A DNA stretch of 64,000 nt. Source: Papilionanthe hookeriana x Papilionanthe teres (Eukaryota; Streptophyta; Magnoliopsida; Asparagales; Orchidaceae). The notes beneath the pieces were generated by a model that worked only from the letters and a program-made list of their open reading frames with translations, made no database searches and had not been told where the DNA came from. The position numbers were made by a program, and so were the translations under genes. Shown here one piece after another: positions 24,904-37,405 of this stretch; position 1 is the first letter of the stretch; the number at the start of each line of letters is the position of its first letter. Where the stretch lies: the NCBI GenBank assembly GCA_022702705.1, contig CM040428.1, positions 59,376,155 to 59,440,154 on the forward strand, written 5' to 3'.

Positions 24904-25450
24904 TGCCAGACCTCCCTCCCTCTTTGTATCTGTATATAGAAAGTCTTGATAACCTAGAGTGCCTGCCATCTTCTTTGTCGGCCATCTCATCCCTCGAGTT
25001 TCTATGTTTAGCAAGCATTCCACTCCTCAAATCATTGCCAGACCTCCCTCCCTCTTTGTATCATCTGATTATAAAGAGACTTGATAATCTAGAGTGCCTG
25101 CCATCTTCTTTGTCGGCCATCTCATCCCTCAAGATTCTGTTTCTAGAAAGCATTCCACTCCTCAAATCATTGCCAGAACTCCCTCCCTCTCTGTCTTATA
25201 TGTATATAATTAGTCTTGATAACCTACAGTGCCTGCCATCTTCTTTGTCGGCCATCTCATCCCTCGACTATCTTCAATTAAAAAGCATTCCACTCCTCAA
25301 ATCATTGCCAGACCTCCCTCCCTCTTTGTCTGAACTGATAATAAAGAGTCTTGATAAGCTAGAGTGCCTGCCATCTTCTTTGTCGGCCATCTCATCCCTT
25401 GCCCATTTACAATTAAAAAGCATTCCACTCCTCAAATCATTACCAGACCT
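24904..25450 (+). repeat. 135-bp tandem repeat encoding paired LRRs
   Basis: The block TGCCAGACCTCCCTCCCTCT recurs at 24904, 25036, 25171, 25306 and (as TACCAG) 25441, giving periods of 132, 135, 135 and 135 bp. Each unit encodes two LRRs (45 residues). A further diverged unit precedes the copia insertion near 18325. DNA-level similarity is high, so the units expanded recently, by unequal exchange. Confidence 0.92.
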
Positions 25451-25523
25451 CCCTTCCTTTGCGGTTACAATAAAAGTAGAAAATTGTGATCCAGAGTTGA
25501 TGAAGCGTTATAATAGAGAATAA
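24904..25523 (+). pseudogene. CNL pseudogene, 3' LRR tail
   Basis: Continuation of the gene broken at 18404. The stretch is one open frame to TAA at 25521, with alternating LRR units of the type LPDLPPSLYHLIIKRLDNLE and CLPSSLSAISSLEFLCLAS, each about 22 residues. It ends in TIKVENCDPELMKRYNRE, a plausible natural C terminus for RGA-type CNLs. The ATG at 24903 is created by the last base of the retrotransposon LTR and is not the gene's start. This is the best preserved part of the pseudogene. Confidence 0.88.
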
Positions 25524-27104
25524 TGAGGCTGTGATTGGCAGAAGAAGAGATTGGAGACGTTGCTGATGTCAGTATTAATTTTATTTGTAATTAAATTATA
25601 AAATCATTGTTTTGTTTTGCAGTTAATTTTTGTAATTTCAGTTGGTAGTTAAAATATCATTTGTAATTTTGAAGTGGATATCATTAAACTTTAAATATTG
25701 ACGATTTCCTCTTCAGAAATTTGAATATATAAATTATATTTGTTTGGATATATGAGACAATGTGAATATTTAACAGTGCTTAAAATCCGTCAAAACTTTC
25801 ATTTCCAACAATGCAAAGCAACTAGACAATTTCATGGAGCGAAATTCAATTAAGCTTTCTTGTAAAGACCGGGTTCTCACATTTCAGCAAAGATCAGGTC
25901 CACCATTCCAAGCAAATTCCAACCCTTCCTTGTGCCATTTAATAGTCACATAACTATCACTTAAAAAATAATTTAGTGCCTTGTTATGTGATATAAAAAT
26001 ATGAAATATGATTTCCTCTTCTGCAATTTCAATAAAAATATGAAATATCAATTTAGTGCCTTGTTGTTACATTAAACTTATAATATTGATGATTTCCTCT
26101 TCTTAAATTTCAACACATAAATATATTATTTACTCCACAAAGATGATACCTACAACTTCAATATTTAATTGTAATTTATCCATTAGTCAAAATGATTTGA
26201 AATTTTGTAAGCACTTTCATAAATATATAGATACTTTATTTTTTAAATTTCTTCTTTGAAATTTTTTTTCTCAAAAAGAAGTTTATAAGTAGCTATAGAT
26301 GAGCAATTCATGTATGTTATTATTGTTTTATAAAAATTTTTAAAACCTCAAATGAATGATTCTTGTAACATAATTAATGTCATTTAAAGAGTATTCACTA
26401 CTTTATATATTTTCGATTGCAGTCATTTGAGATATGTTATGATCAAGATAGAAGTTACATCCATATAATAAACTTCATTGTCTTAACATTAGATAGACCT
26501 AAAAATAACCCTTCTTATTTGTCAAACAATTAGATATAAAATTATTGATGTATATTGTTAATTGAATCAAGGTAATAAAAATAATGATAAATGAAGAATT
26601 ATAATTGTTTGCATTAGAGTACATATTTTTTAGAATTTGCCCCTTAAAAAGGATTCGAGACATTCAAACATTTTTAATATATATTTAAAATCTTTAAATA
26701 TTGTTACAGAACAAACATATAACGATCGAATCCTTAAGTCCACAATGAAAAGACAACGGTCACTACTGCAACCTAATAATCAACAATCCTTCTTAGAGCT
26801 AAACATTTTATGATTTTTAGATGAATTAAGAATATACCTCTTTTAATGCTTAAGCCTTGAGATATTTTTAAATAGTTGGAGAAGCAATGAATAAATGTTA
26901 ATGTATGTTGATAGCGAGCAAAAAAAACAGTGTATCTTTCAAATATTTTAAGAAACATAGATCTCACTAAAGTTTATACGTTCTAAGATTTTTAGAGAAC
27001 ATATTATCTAAAATTTTTGTCTTTTAATAAAGAATTTGCATATTTATGAATTTTGGAATTATAAATTTAGGAGCATATATACTTACTAATATTTTGTAAC
27101 GACC
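25524..27104. other. AT-rich non-coding stretch
   Basis: No gene is supported. GATTTCCTCTTC recurs near 25705, 26008 and 26092 with related flanks, suggesting a small degenerate repeat derived from the CNL 3' flank. A TGTAACGACCCGTC motif at about 27105 resembles the start of a Tekay-type LTR, but I could not trace an LTR after it. Confidence 0.55.
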
Positions 27105-27155
27105 CGTCAACCAGTCTTCCTAAGAAAAAATATATATATAGAAATTGTTATTTCC

Positions 27156-27160
<5 letters not shown>

Positions 27161-27210
<50 letters not shown>
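27161..27210. repeat. (TA)n microsatellite
   Basis: About 50 bp of uninterrupted TA repeats. The Ile-Tyr alternating frame that crosses it is an artefact. Confidence 0.95.
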
Positions 27211-27213
<3 letters not shown>

Positions 27214-27654
27214 AAAAATCTTCTGATACTTTCCAGGAAAGATATGTGGAGGTGGGTAACACCCTGTCAAGCCTTAATCCCCCCTTTGAGAGGATACATT
27301 CATCTGCAGTGGGACCCCCTCCTACTCAAGTGTTGATTCCTACTTCTCCTAACCCCAATCCCCCACCACAAGCTATTCTAACTCTACACCAACAATATCT
27401 GCACCCTACTTTCTGTGTCATACTCCCCCACCCAACCCTCTTCTCTTCTCCTTGATTAAGACCACTGCGACTCTATGGAGGAGGAATGAGAATTTACTAC
27501 TCTAAAGAAGAAAAATAAAAGCTGAAATCCGACTTCTTCATTTATTCAATTTAAAAAATAGAGGAGCTACACCCCTCCTCCCCTCCTTCAGAGAGAACCG
27601 AGTCCGGCTCTCATAAATCCCTTTCCTCCCCCTCTCTGACCTCCTATGATAAAC

Positions 27655-29760
27655 CTCCTTTGTCTTGGAACATTAGAGGGGTGGCATCCTCTCTCGGAAG
27701 ACTCATCAACCATAATAAAAACATACACCCTTGGTGTATTGTGCTTTGAACCTTTAGTCCATCTAAATTCTGCCTAAGAATTCTCGAAAGTTTCCACGTT
27801 TCAACTTTTACACTAACACCAACAATAAAATTTAGCTCCTATGTAGAGGCTGATGCGATGGTCCATTCTCATTGTAATGCAAATTTATCCATCTTTCTCT
27901 TCCAATTTGTTAGTCACAATCTGTCTTCTTTCATCTATCTTGGAAAGTAGGAAACAGGCAGAATCAGCCTTTGGAATCGATGCATCTCATCGGCGGCTCC
28001 ATGGATCTCCCTTGGGCGTGGAAGTGATGCATTGCCACCTGGCGAAGTCGGAGGTAGGACCCCCACCCTCGGCCATATGGTCGCCGATTGAAAATATCCG
28101 GAAATTGAGTTTATTTGATCTTGGTTTTTAAGGCCCCACTGCTGGAGGAGAAGCCGAGTTGGAAGGCTGAGCTGATTTTAGTGAATGAAGCATGGCACTC
28201 CCGGTTCTTTACATAGTACCCGCCTCCACTACTTTGCTGCGACTATAGACCCTGCGCTCTCGCGTCTACGCCACATAGCCTTTTTCTTGGCCGCCCTTTC
28301 AAATGCCAAAATTTACGTCCCACATCCCCTAATTTTGTCACTACCATCCATTCCATTTGGCGAAGAATTGCTCTCATCTAGACCCTGGATCAAGCGAGCT
28401 TCTTCATCTTAAAACCGGTAAAGCTCTCGACAAGTGGGGGTGGAGTGAGTTTGTGTGTCGCTCTCTATGATTAAAGAAGGGCGAGAGGAGGTGTCTCGGT
28501 TGGAACTGATGGCTATGAGGGGGGAGACCACTGATCTTCTAATAGTAGCTCAAACCAAACTTTCCAATGCCATAGACATACAAGATATGTTCCTTAAACA
28601 AAAAGCTTCAGTAAAAAGTTTTTCTGAAGGAGACAGAAATACTAAATTTTTTCATGCCTACATTAGATACGGAAGAAAATTTGTAATATTATTCACAACA
28701 TTAAGGATGATGCGGGGTTTTGGGCGAAGAATAATATGGAGATTGGTAGGAGTCTTTGTCGGATATTTCAGAATTTAGTTTCCCTCGAAATTTCTTGGTA
28801 GAAATTTGAAGATTTCCCCCTCCATCTTTAATGATCATGTTCAGCACATCAATGCTTTGACCTCCTTGAACCTCCTTGACCCGAGATCACAGATAATTTC
28901 ACCATCGACATGAAACTAGTCGGTAGTCCGAACGGCTTTTCTTCTTGATTTTCTAGCTTGGTATGTCATCAATTCGAGGTTATAATTACTTGTCCTCCAG
29001 TTTCAGGAAAGGATATGTCTTACTTCTTCGGCTCTTCCAATATGAGTCCTCATTCCCTAAAAATGCGATGCGAATAGGCCCAAGGTCAATTCGGACTTAT
29101 CGGTCTTACTTCGATTCTCATGGCCCGATTCGCAGATTATTGTCATAAGGATTCAGCCTCATTTAGATAAGATTGTTAGTCTGAACCAATCAGCATTCAT
29201 CAAAGGCAGGTCCATATCTAACAATGTTTTGTTAGCTCATGAATTACTCCTGGATCTCAATAAGCGATTTAGGAGGAAACATTATATAAAGCTGAGATGT
29301 GGAAGGCTATGATACAATCAGCTAGGATTTCATCCTTGAGGTGCTGTCAGCTAAGGGTTTCAATGAAAGGTTCTGTAATCTGATACAAAGATGGCTTGGC
29401 AACAATTCCCACTCCTTACGATCAATGGTTCAGTTTGGGAGTCCTTTCTCTGTACAGGGGGACTCGGCAGGGGATCCTTTCCTTCTTTTTATTCTTGTTA
29501 TGAATTCTTCTCTTCGATCTTAAATCAACTACACAACAATAATCAGCAGGTTAGATACCACCATAGATCTAACATCACCATTTCTCATCTTATTTATGCA
29601 GATGACATAATGATCTTCTCCAATGCTTTAAAAAGGGCTGTAACTTCTATTTATAAGTGTCTCAAAATTTTGAAATTGATCCTTTGAAGTTGTACATCAA
29701 AGTGCCAATTCTATTTTCCAAGGTGCCTCGGGCTTCAAACGATGGACTCTAAACCATACT
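27655..29760 (+). pseudogene. L1-type LINE ORF2 relic
   Basis: The 5' end reads LSWNIRGVASSLGRL (about 27662), the start of the L1 endonuclease domain. Further on come FLKQKASVKSFSEGDRNTKF (about 28595), QSAFIKGRSISNNVLLAHEL (about 29190), VLSAKGFNERFCNLIQRWL (about 29340), a QGDSAGDP-type block, and the reverse-transcriptase active site ISHLIYADDIMIFS (about 29578). Several stops and frameshifts interrupt it, and the C-terminal RNase H and zinc-knuckle parts are not visible. Plant L1 ORF2 is about 1200-1300 codons, so this copy is truncated and dead. Confidence 0.85.
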
Positions 29761-29984
29761 TTTTCAGCCTTTGCTTCCACCTGCTAAATTGAAAATTCCT
29801 CTGATCCTGTAACTTTAGGTGAGTTGAACTTTAAAGTTACTTCCTAGTTTAACTCTTCTTTTACTAGGGTTCCATTGGTTTTTCCTTCCCGGTGAAGAAG
29901 GCTCAGTTGGTCTTATCCCTTAAGACTGCACCTTTTCATACGTGCTTTTCAAAATCAAATAAAAATCAAAACAAATCAAATCTT

Positions 29985-31070
29985 GAAGATTAGGTGTGTG
30001 TCCTTTCACGATTCCTTTTCCTAGACTAGCTCTCAGGAGTTGTCATAAGATCCTCAATAGCTAGCATCTAGTAGACCTGATCTCTTAGATTGGATGTAAG
30101 TCATCATGTGCTTTCCATCATAATGTATTCAGGTTTCTGCCAAAGATCTATCTTGACAAAAAAGAGTAAAATATTTCACAGTATCCTTTCTCTATATCAA
30201 CACTCAGGATAGAAGTAAGTCTATCGTGTGCTTTATATCTCAATATTGCTTGTATGTTTACCTCTTAGGATAGATGTGAGTCCACCAGATGCTTTCTATC
30301 CTAGTATATGAGATGTTTTCCTGAGATAATATCTTGAGATTTAGTATAAGTTCCAAAATTTCGGCATTCTTTTTTCGGTCAGCTCTCAATATAAACGTGA
30401 GTCTATCATGTATTTCATATTCCTAATCTAGACATTTGACTAGCTCTCAGGTTAGTGTGAGTCTATCGTGTGTTTTCTATCTTGATCTAGTCACATGTTT
30501 ATCTCCTAGGCTAGATGTGAATTCATCATGTACATTCTAGCCTAGTGCATTCGGCATAACCAAAACTTTGGAAAGATATTGCTTTGTTCCAAAACTATCA
30601 TATATCCTTTCATACGCTAGCTTGTAAGATAGGTGTGACTCCATCGTGTGCTTCCTATTCTTAATCTAGCGTGATCAGCTCTCAGGACATGTGATTCTAT
30701 CAAGCGTTTCAAATTTCTGATCTAATCTTAGCTAACTTTCAGGTTAGATATGAATCTATCATACGATTTCTATCTTGAGTCACATGTTTAACTCAAAGGC
30801 AGGATGTGAGTCCATTGTGTGCCTTCTAGCCTAGTATATTCAAAATAAATTAAAATTTTGGAAGGGTATCATTTTGGTCTAAAACTATCATATACCCCTT
30901 CATGGGTTAGCTGTCAAGATAAATGAGTTCATCATATGCTTCATATTCTTGATCTAACCCAATCAGCTCTCAAGATAGGTGTAAGTCAATCACGTGCTTC
31001 CTATTCCTGAACTGATCTTTTGACTAGCTCTCAGGTTAGATGTGAGTCAATTGTGTGCTTTCTACCCTAA
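29985..31070. repeat. ~59-bp tandem array with hairpin-forming units
   Basis: A degenerate unit of about 56-62 bp recurs. Its core is an arm, a loop like TGTGAGTCYATCRTGTGCTT, and the complementary arm. Fully paired examples are 30266-30274 with 30295-30303 and 30506-30515 with 30536-30545, both with 20-nt loops. Other units sit near 30388, 30448, 30625, 30740, 30797, 30914, 30971 and 31033. About every fifth slot is filled by an AAAACTATCATATA-type spacer (near 30590 and 30885), giving a higher-order period near 290 bp. No coding potential. Confidence 0.8.
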
Positions 31071-32816
31071 TACAATCATCCTGTTTACATTTCAAGGAAA
31101 GCAAAATATCCTGGTGTATGGTTTTTCTTGGTGTAATGAGATTTTTGTCTAGAAAAAACGTAATGTGCTTTCATGGTTGTTTCTTACGGACTTTCAGGCT
31201 TGTGGGTTCTTAGATACTTTTTTGTTTGACTCTTTGTAGAATTAGGATGATACATTTAGAATCCAGTATACACATCCTGTTGTTCAAGTATTAGTTGGTT
31301 TTGGTTTTATAAGCCCTCTGCTTTTATCTGGACTATGAATTCCAAATTCTAAATTTCAAATCTTTAAATATTCAATTCAAATCTTGTTTAGGCATTTTGC
31401 CTAAGTTTCCACAACGTAAATTTTAGTAAGGTTCCATTTGGGGAAACACAAAAATTAATAAAATTCAAATCTCGAAGTCAACAAATCAAATTCATATTTT
31501 TAATTTAAGGTTAAATCCTAAATTATTTAAATTTCAAACCAAAATTATAGGTTATTACAAATCCTAAAGTTCCACTTTAGGTCATTAATTTTCAAATAAA
31601 AATTCAAACCTTCAAATCTCACTCAAATCAAATCTTTAATCTTATTCTAACTCACATTCAAATTGTAATCCACATTCAATCAATTCAATCGACTTTCCAA
31701 ATTTTCAAATCCGTTTCAAGTATTCTCACATGATTATTTATGGGATTTTATAGACTAGTTCAGTTAACACGAATAGGGAGTTCATTTGTTGACATCAGTT
31801 TTGATGAGGTATATCGTCTCTCCTCTCTCCTCTCTCCTCTCTCACTCATATAGAGTTTGGGATTTAGCAGTAGGATTTTCATAAAGCTATCCTAGAGGAC
31901 TAATGGATGGTTAAGATCCAAATTAGAACTTAAACAAAACCTTCACTCTCTTTAGTTTGAAATATACTTGACTTTAATCCTTTATCACTTCTTTGTTGAG
32001 TTGATTATGGTTGAGTTATTGAAACTAAGATTGAGTTACCTATAAGAATGTGAATATGTTTTATGGGAACCATTGAGCATAGAGACTTGATTTCATGGTT
32101 TAGGATTCTTTGACCCTTGACTTGCCCAGTGGATAAGGTTGGTTAAAGTTATCCTTTTGGCTTAGTCAACCTACAAAAATCTTCTGTGCATCCTCCATAG
32201 CTCTTTCCTTAGTTTAAATATGAACACATTTGATTTGGTGTTTTGTTTTGAACCATAACTGAACTAAATTTAAAATTAAAACCAAATTTGACAAAATTAA
32301 AATTAAACTCGGCAAATTTAAATTTAAACATGAAATTTTAAATTTAAATAAAATTTAATTAAACTCTAAATAAACATGAGTCACATACATACACATCAAA
32401 TCATTTCAAACCTAAAAATAATTTCAAGCAAACATAAGTAAAATTCAAAATTAAATCAAATCATATAAAATTCATATTCAATTCAACCAATTAAAATATA
32501 TAAATCTCTATCTAGTTTATTCAATAAACTTTGAACTTAAATAAATAATCCAACACATTTCAATTCAATCCAAAATAATTTCAACTTTATAATAAATCAA
32601 ATACCAAAACCAACCATAAGCTTACACTCAAATCCTAATAAAATTTCAACCCTTTAAAAAGCTCGAAAAGCTTGTTTGATAGAAAATAAATAGCTCAAAC
32701 ATATTATTCATTATTTTGTTGGATAAGACTAATTTGGCTAGAAAATAAATAGCTTAATAACACTAATATTAATTTGCTCGATAAAGGTCATTTGACTGGG
32801 ATAGTGCCATGTGGAG
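31071..32816. other. A-rich low-complexity stretch
   Basis: Many AAATTCAAAT-like runs fill 31330-32700. A CTCTCCT microsatellite lies at about 31815-31850. No gene is seen. At 32817-32953 the plus strand has one short open stretch ending in TGA (IINFLRTMEKRAWQT) just before the start of copy B. I do not recognise it. Confidence 0.5.
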
Positions 32817-33415
32817 CTCAAGGTTATTCATTCCATCAAGAATATCATTGAACCATGGATGCTCGAAGGAAAGAAGATCATCAAAGAAGGAGACAACGTC
32901 AACATCATCAATTTTCTTAGGACCATGGAGAAGAGGGCTTGGCAAACTTGACCATAGGATTAACTGAACTTACTTTTCTTACTCATTTTATGCTAGTGAT
33001 CTTTCATTTTATCACCAAAGAGTGTATCAAGATTGCCAGCTTTTGAGAACTAGCCTTACATGAAAACCAAATTCTTTTTTCGCTTCCTAGAGAGGAAGGG
33101 CACATTTTTTGAGCATGTTGCACATTTTTTGTACTTCAAATATTCTCTTTGAATGCAATATTGAAGTTTCAAGGTATGTATCACCTTGCGAACCAGAGAT
33201 GTGACGGCCTTAATAGAGAAACTGACAATACAGAAAAGTTCCTAAAGCATCAAATTCCATAAAGCAAAATGGTCACAATTTAAGTCTGTGAATTAACTGA
33301 GCCATCAGCAAGATAAAATGAAATAAAATTTGAAAGGGAAGGGTGTAAAAAAATAACTTCAATTTTAGTAAATGAAAAAATTTAACCATAATTAATTTGC
33401 ACCACAAATACTTAC

Positions 33416-33467
33416 TTCAGTGTGTTTCAATCTTGCAGCAGTTAATTGATCTGTTAGGCTAACCATC
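33416..33467 (-). CDS. Candidate 52-bp coding exon (copy B), unidentified gene
   Basis: Duplicate of 487-538 with identical splice signals (acceptor CTGTAAAG and donor ACTTAC as read on the plus strand). The only change is a synonymous arginine codon. It is the nearer copy to the upstream exon at 50494-50558 and would join to it in frame across a 17 kb intron. Because the exon is 52 bp, using both copies in one transcript would shift the frame. Confidence 0.35.
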
Positions 33468-36020
33468 CTGTAAAGATGAATGGTTATTCACATAAATGGA
33501 TAAATCATCAACAGTTTAATCAAACTATTTGTGCTAAGCAATTATCAGTAGAGAGCAAACGTTCTGGCATTGTCTTATGAAAATTTCTATATATATTTTT
33601 TTAAAATAAGGCATGCATTGGGATTCAGTTATAGTTCTTTGGAAACCTTTGAATATTTACAAAGTTCTAACATACAATCTCCTTTGCAGTAACTAAGCAT
33701 TAACACTGATTTTTTTCCCATCCACACACTCGCTGCAATTCTATCATAAAATCATGTTGAAGCCAAGATAGTTTGGGGTTAGAGTTTCCTAATACAACTA
33801 GATGATGCAAAGTATGTAAATCATGCAAGGGAACATAGAATTCGTAGACAACAAATAACTTAGCATGCCAACAATATGCTTTCCTTAAAAGCAATGAGAA
33901 AACAAAAAATAAAATGCAATGATAGAAATAAATAAGAAAAACCCCAATGCGAAATATGAATTACAAAATTAAAGAACAAACATAATTTTTAAAAACCCAA
34001 TCAGAATCTTAGTTAATGCAAATTTGAACAAATTTAATCGTAATTGCAAGTAAATAACATGTAGAAAAAATCTTTCAAAGAGAGAATTATCCTAGTAAAA
34101 AATTCAAGCCTCGTATTGTTACAAAGAGGAAATTTTTTTTCAGAATTAATTAGTATCATTTGTATTGCACCAGAAAGAATCGCGTATTCAATAAGAATCA
34201 CGTATTCAACTTGCTCATACAAATTAAAACTAAAAAATAAATTTATAAAATCAAAATCGTCTATTTGATGTCTCGTACTCAGTATCTATAAAATCCCCAT
34301 CCCTCAATAAACATATATAGTTGGTAAAAAGTCAACATAATCAACTAAATAATCTCAAACATTTAAAATTTGATTTCATCCAAAAGCTCTCAATGTATCC
34401 AGATTTTAAATTTCTTCAATATAATCAATCATCATATAATTTTCCACTGAAACTGCAAGCGACAAAACACACAAGTTGGTAACAAACAAAAGCAGCTGCT
34501 CATTCTAGCCCCTAAAAGAGAAACCACAAATATTGCAAGCCGCTAACAGAAATAAAAGCATAAACTAGCATATGAATGGTTCAAGAATAGTAAGACTAAG
34601 CCAAGCCCCACAAAATATCATATATTATTTGGCAGCAGTGATCATGATTGCAACATTCCAACTAGTAGTATAAATAAATTGGATTAACAAATAATTATTG
34701 AATTATTCAACTTGAAAAGAAATCATGTGAGTTATGATTATTGAAATACACAACGTAAAAACAATAAGGTTGAAAACTAAATTCCATCATTTGATGGAAG
34801 GTATAACCACAGGAAATTCAAATCTTATCAATAATATAGGACTGACTTGAACATTACCGTTTATTAGTCCAAAATATACGAGATAACAACTTAAAACTAG
34901 TGGAGCATACGCAATTAGTTTGCCGAAGTATTATGAGTCTACATGTAATATACCCTAAAACATCAAATTCAAAAAGCAATATCTATCATATTGTGAATAT
35001 ATCAATAAATTACATTAATAATTTAATTATTAAAAAAAAAATGGATTTCGTAATATTATAATACAGTTAATAGTTTTGTAGCTAAGAATAAGTTGCCTCA
35101 ATCTATTTCAATGCCATTTAATATTTCATTCAAAACCTTAAGAGAGTAGAAAAGAACTAAAATACAATTCACCGAAAACACGATTTAAGGTTTTATCTAG
35201 AGTTGTAAATATTAAGGAAAACTAAAATTATTCTACTAAGACTACCATACATAAAAATAAAGTCGCGAAAAGCCTGCTCAGTGTACATTAACACAAAAGT
35301 CATACAAAATAAAATATACAATTGAACAAATTCTATTTAAAAAATATTATTTTGAAGATGAATTAGATGAAGATTTACATTTATAATTAGATACTTTTGA
35401 TACTACAAAATATGAATCTGCATTTGCAAAAACACTTGATCATAAACTTGAGCCTAAACTTGAACAAGAGTTATAATCCAAATTTATTTCAGCTTAACTT
35501 TTATTAGAAATCAAACTTAAAACTAAAAGTGAACCTGCAATTTTAGTTGAACCTCAATTGTAGAAAGAACCTAAATGAAATATTCAGTTGGACTTTGCGC
35601 TTTTATATGGAATTGAATTTTTGAACTGCTAATAGACATGTATATAAATTTGAATGCATTTTTTTTGTGAACTTGAGCAAATAGTGCCCATTTAATTTGT
35701 TAAATAAATTAGAAAATTGATGATTTAATTCCTGATAAAACATCTAAGGAAATTATATGTACAGATGAAACAAAAATTAATTTTAGTATTAATTCTTGGC
35801 TCCTTGATTTTTTAACTCAAAGAAAACCTCGAGGACAAAAAAAAAACCTAAATTGCAGCAATATTTCAACAAGTTCGTTAATAACCAATGCTTTAGGCGC
35901 TGTTTGTTGACAGTGTTAACGGTGTACTATAATGTAAATACATGAATTTTAAAAATTTTAATGTTTGGTATGCTGTAAAGTAAAAAAGTTGTGCTTTCAT
36001 GAGGTACTTTAAGTTTACAA
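33468..36020. other. AT-rich non-coding stretch (copy B)
   Basis: Counterpart of 539-3116. The Glu/Lys-rich broken frame recurs at about 35360-35830 with its own stops. No gene is supported. Confidence 0.55.
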
Positions 36021-36023
36021 TAT

Positions 36024-37405
36024 GGCTCTGTTTGGGGCTGCTTTTTTCACGCGGCGCTGCCCCGAACAGCTAAAGGTTCGCGTTTGGCTCCAAGCTTCGA
36101 GGCAGAAGGAAGCTAAAGCAGGCCGCAGGATCGACCCCGCAACCCCAGCTTTCGCTCGCTAAATATGCCAAATTGCCCCCGTGCGCAAGGAGCCTCTTTG
36201 CCCTAGCGTTTGCCTGGTCTTCCCGATCCCTCGCTGTCTCGCCATCTCCCAGCGCTCCAACTACTGTTCTTCTTGCTCGGAGAGGGCAGCTTCCCTGCCT
36301 CAAGTCGTTGTACCTTTGTAACATGCCAAAAGGAAAGTGACTTGAATCCTACTGTAAATCTCTCTCAGATGCCAAGATCTCTAAGCTGTCTCTATCATTT
36401 GCGGTTCATAATCTATAAAAAGTTGGTTCGGGGATCTTGCTCTGATGATTCCTAGCCTGGCAATGTGAGTAATCTTTCTAATCTGCGTCACTTAAAATTG
36501 TCCCCAAATTTTTTTTCTAGCGTACCTGGAATTGGGAAATTAAGGTCACTCCAAGAACTATTAAATGAATTTAGTGTTAAGAATGAGAATGGTTATAGAA
36601 TTGGGGAGTTGGAACATATGAGCGAGTTGCACAAATTAAAAATACATTTTCTGAAAAATGTGAAGGATGCTAGAGAGGCTTGCACTGCAAATTATTTGAG
36701 AAGAGAAAATTCGTAGATTTATTCTTGAATTGGGGCAAAACTATTAATGAATGGAAATCAGACAAGGGAGTTGGAAGCCTACGGAACATTGTTAATTCTG
36801 ACTTAGATGTGAATGTGCTTGAAAACCTTAAACCATACAAAAATCTAAAGAGGTGTAAGCTCTGGAAAATGGATGTACAATCCAGATCTGATCTCCAATC
36901 TGGAGTTCATAAAGGTGCTCGGAGTGGGAAACTCTTCCATAATGTGTTGTTATATCATAATCTCTTTTTCATAATGTGCGCTTGGTTACATATAAGATAG
37001 GAATGATGTATTTTGACTGGTAAACATGAGATTGTAGATTCATTTTTTAATGTGAGTACTACATTGTGAAATTAATGTATCATTAATTTAACTATTTAAA
37101 CAATCTATTGGGTGTTATTTTTTTAAGCCAATAACCTTAAAATTATCAAATTTATGGCTGTTGGGATTGGCTAAAAATTGTAGAAGACTATTTTTTACAT
37201 GTTTAGCTTGTACAGTAAATTTCTACTTTTGATGTATCATAGATAAGGCTGTCATTGTTCTGTTCCAAACAATTTAACTAAACAGGGGCGGAATGGTCAT
37301 TTTTATAGAAACAGCTGCCCTACAGCTGTTTTTACACAGCTGCAACAAACAACCAGCCAGCTTCCACGAAGCAGCTTCCCCATAGCAGCTGCGCCATACA
37401 GAGCC
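36024..37405. mobile_element. Putative TIR-bounded element carrying an LRR fragment (copy B)
   Basis: Edges GGCTCTGTTTGGGGCTGC and, reverse-complemented from the right, GGCTCTGTATGGCGCAGC. These are clearer than in copy A. The flanks do not show an obvious target duplication. Interior as in copy A. Confidence 0.4.
36366..36960 (+). pseudogene. CNL leucine-rich-repeat fragment (copy B)
   Basis: Same LRR fragment as 3468-4075, with additional damage: a stop after CSDDS near 36453, a stop after RRENS near 36714, and a deletion that removes the FTFSYKG segment near 36855. It reads MPRSLSCLYHLRFIIYKK, NVSNLSNLRHLKLSPN and NIVNSDLDVNVLENLKPYKN across three frames. Non-functional. Confidence 0.8.

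Noticed and set aside
27145..27336. Open frame with Ile-Tyr alternation
   Set aside because: Translation of the (TA)n microsatellite, not a gene.
29985..31070. tRNA cluster
   Set aside because: Hairpins are single stems with ~20-nt loops; no cloverleaf, anticodon arm or A/B boxes.
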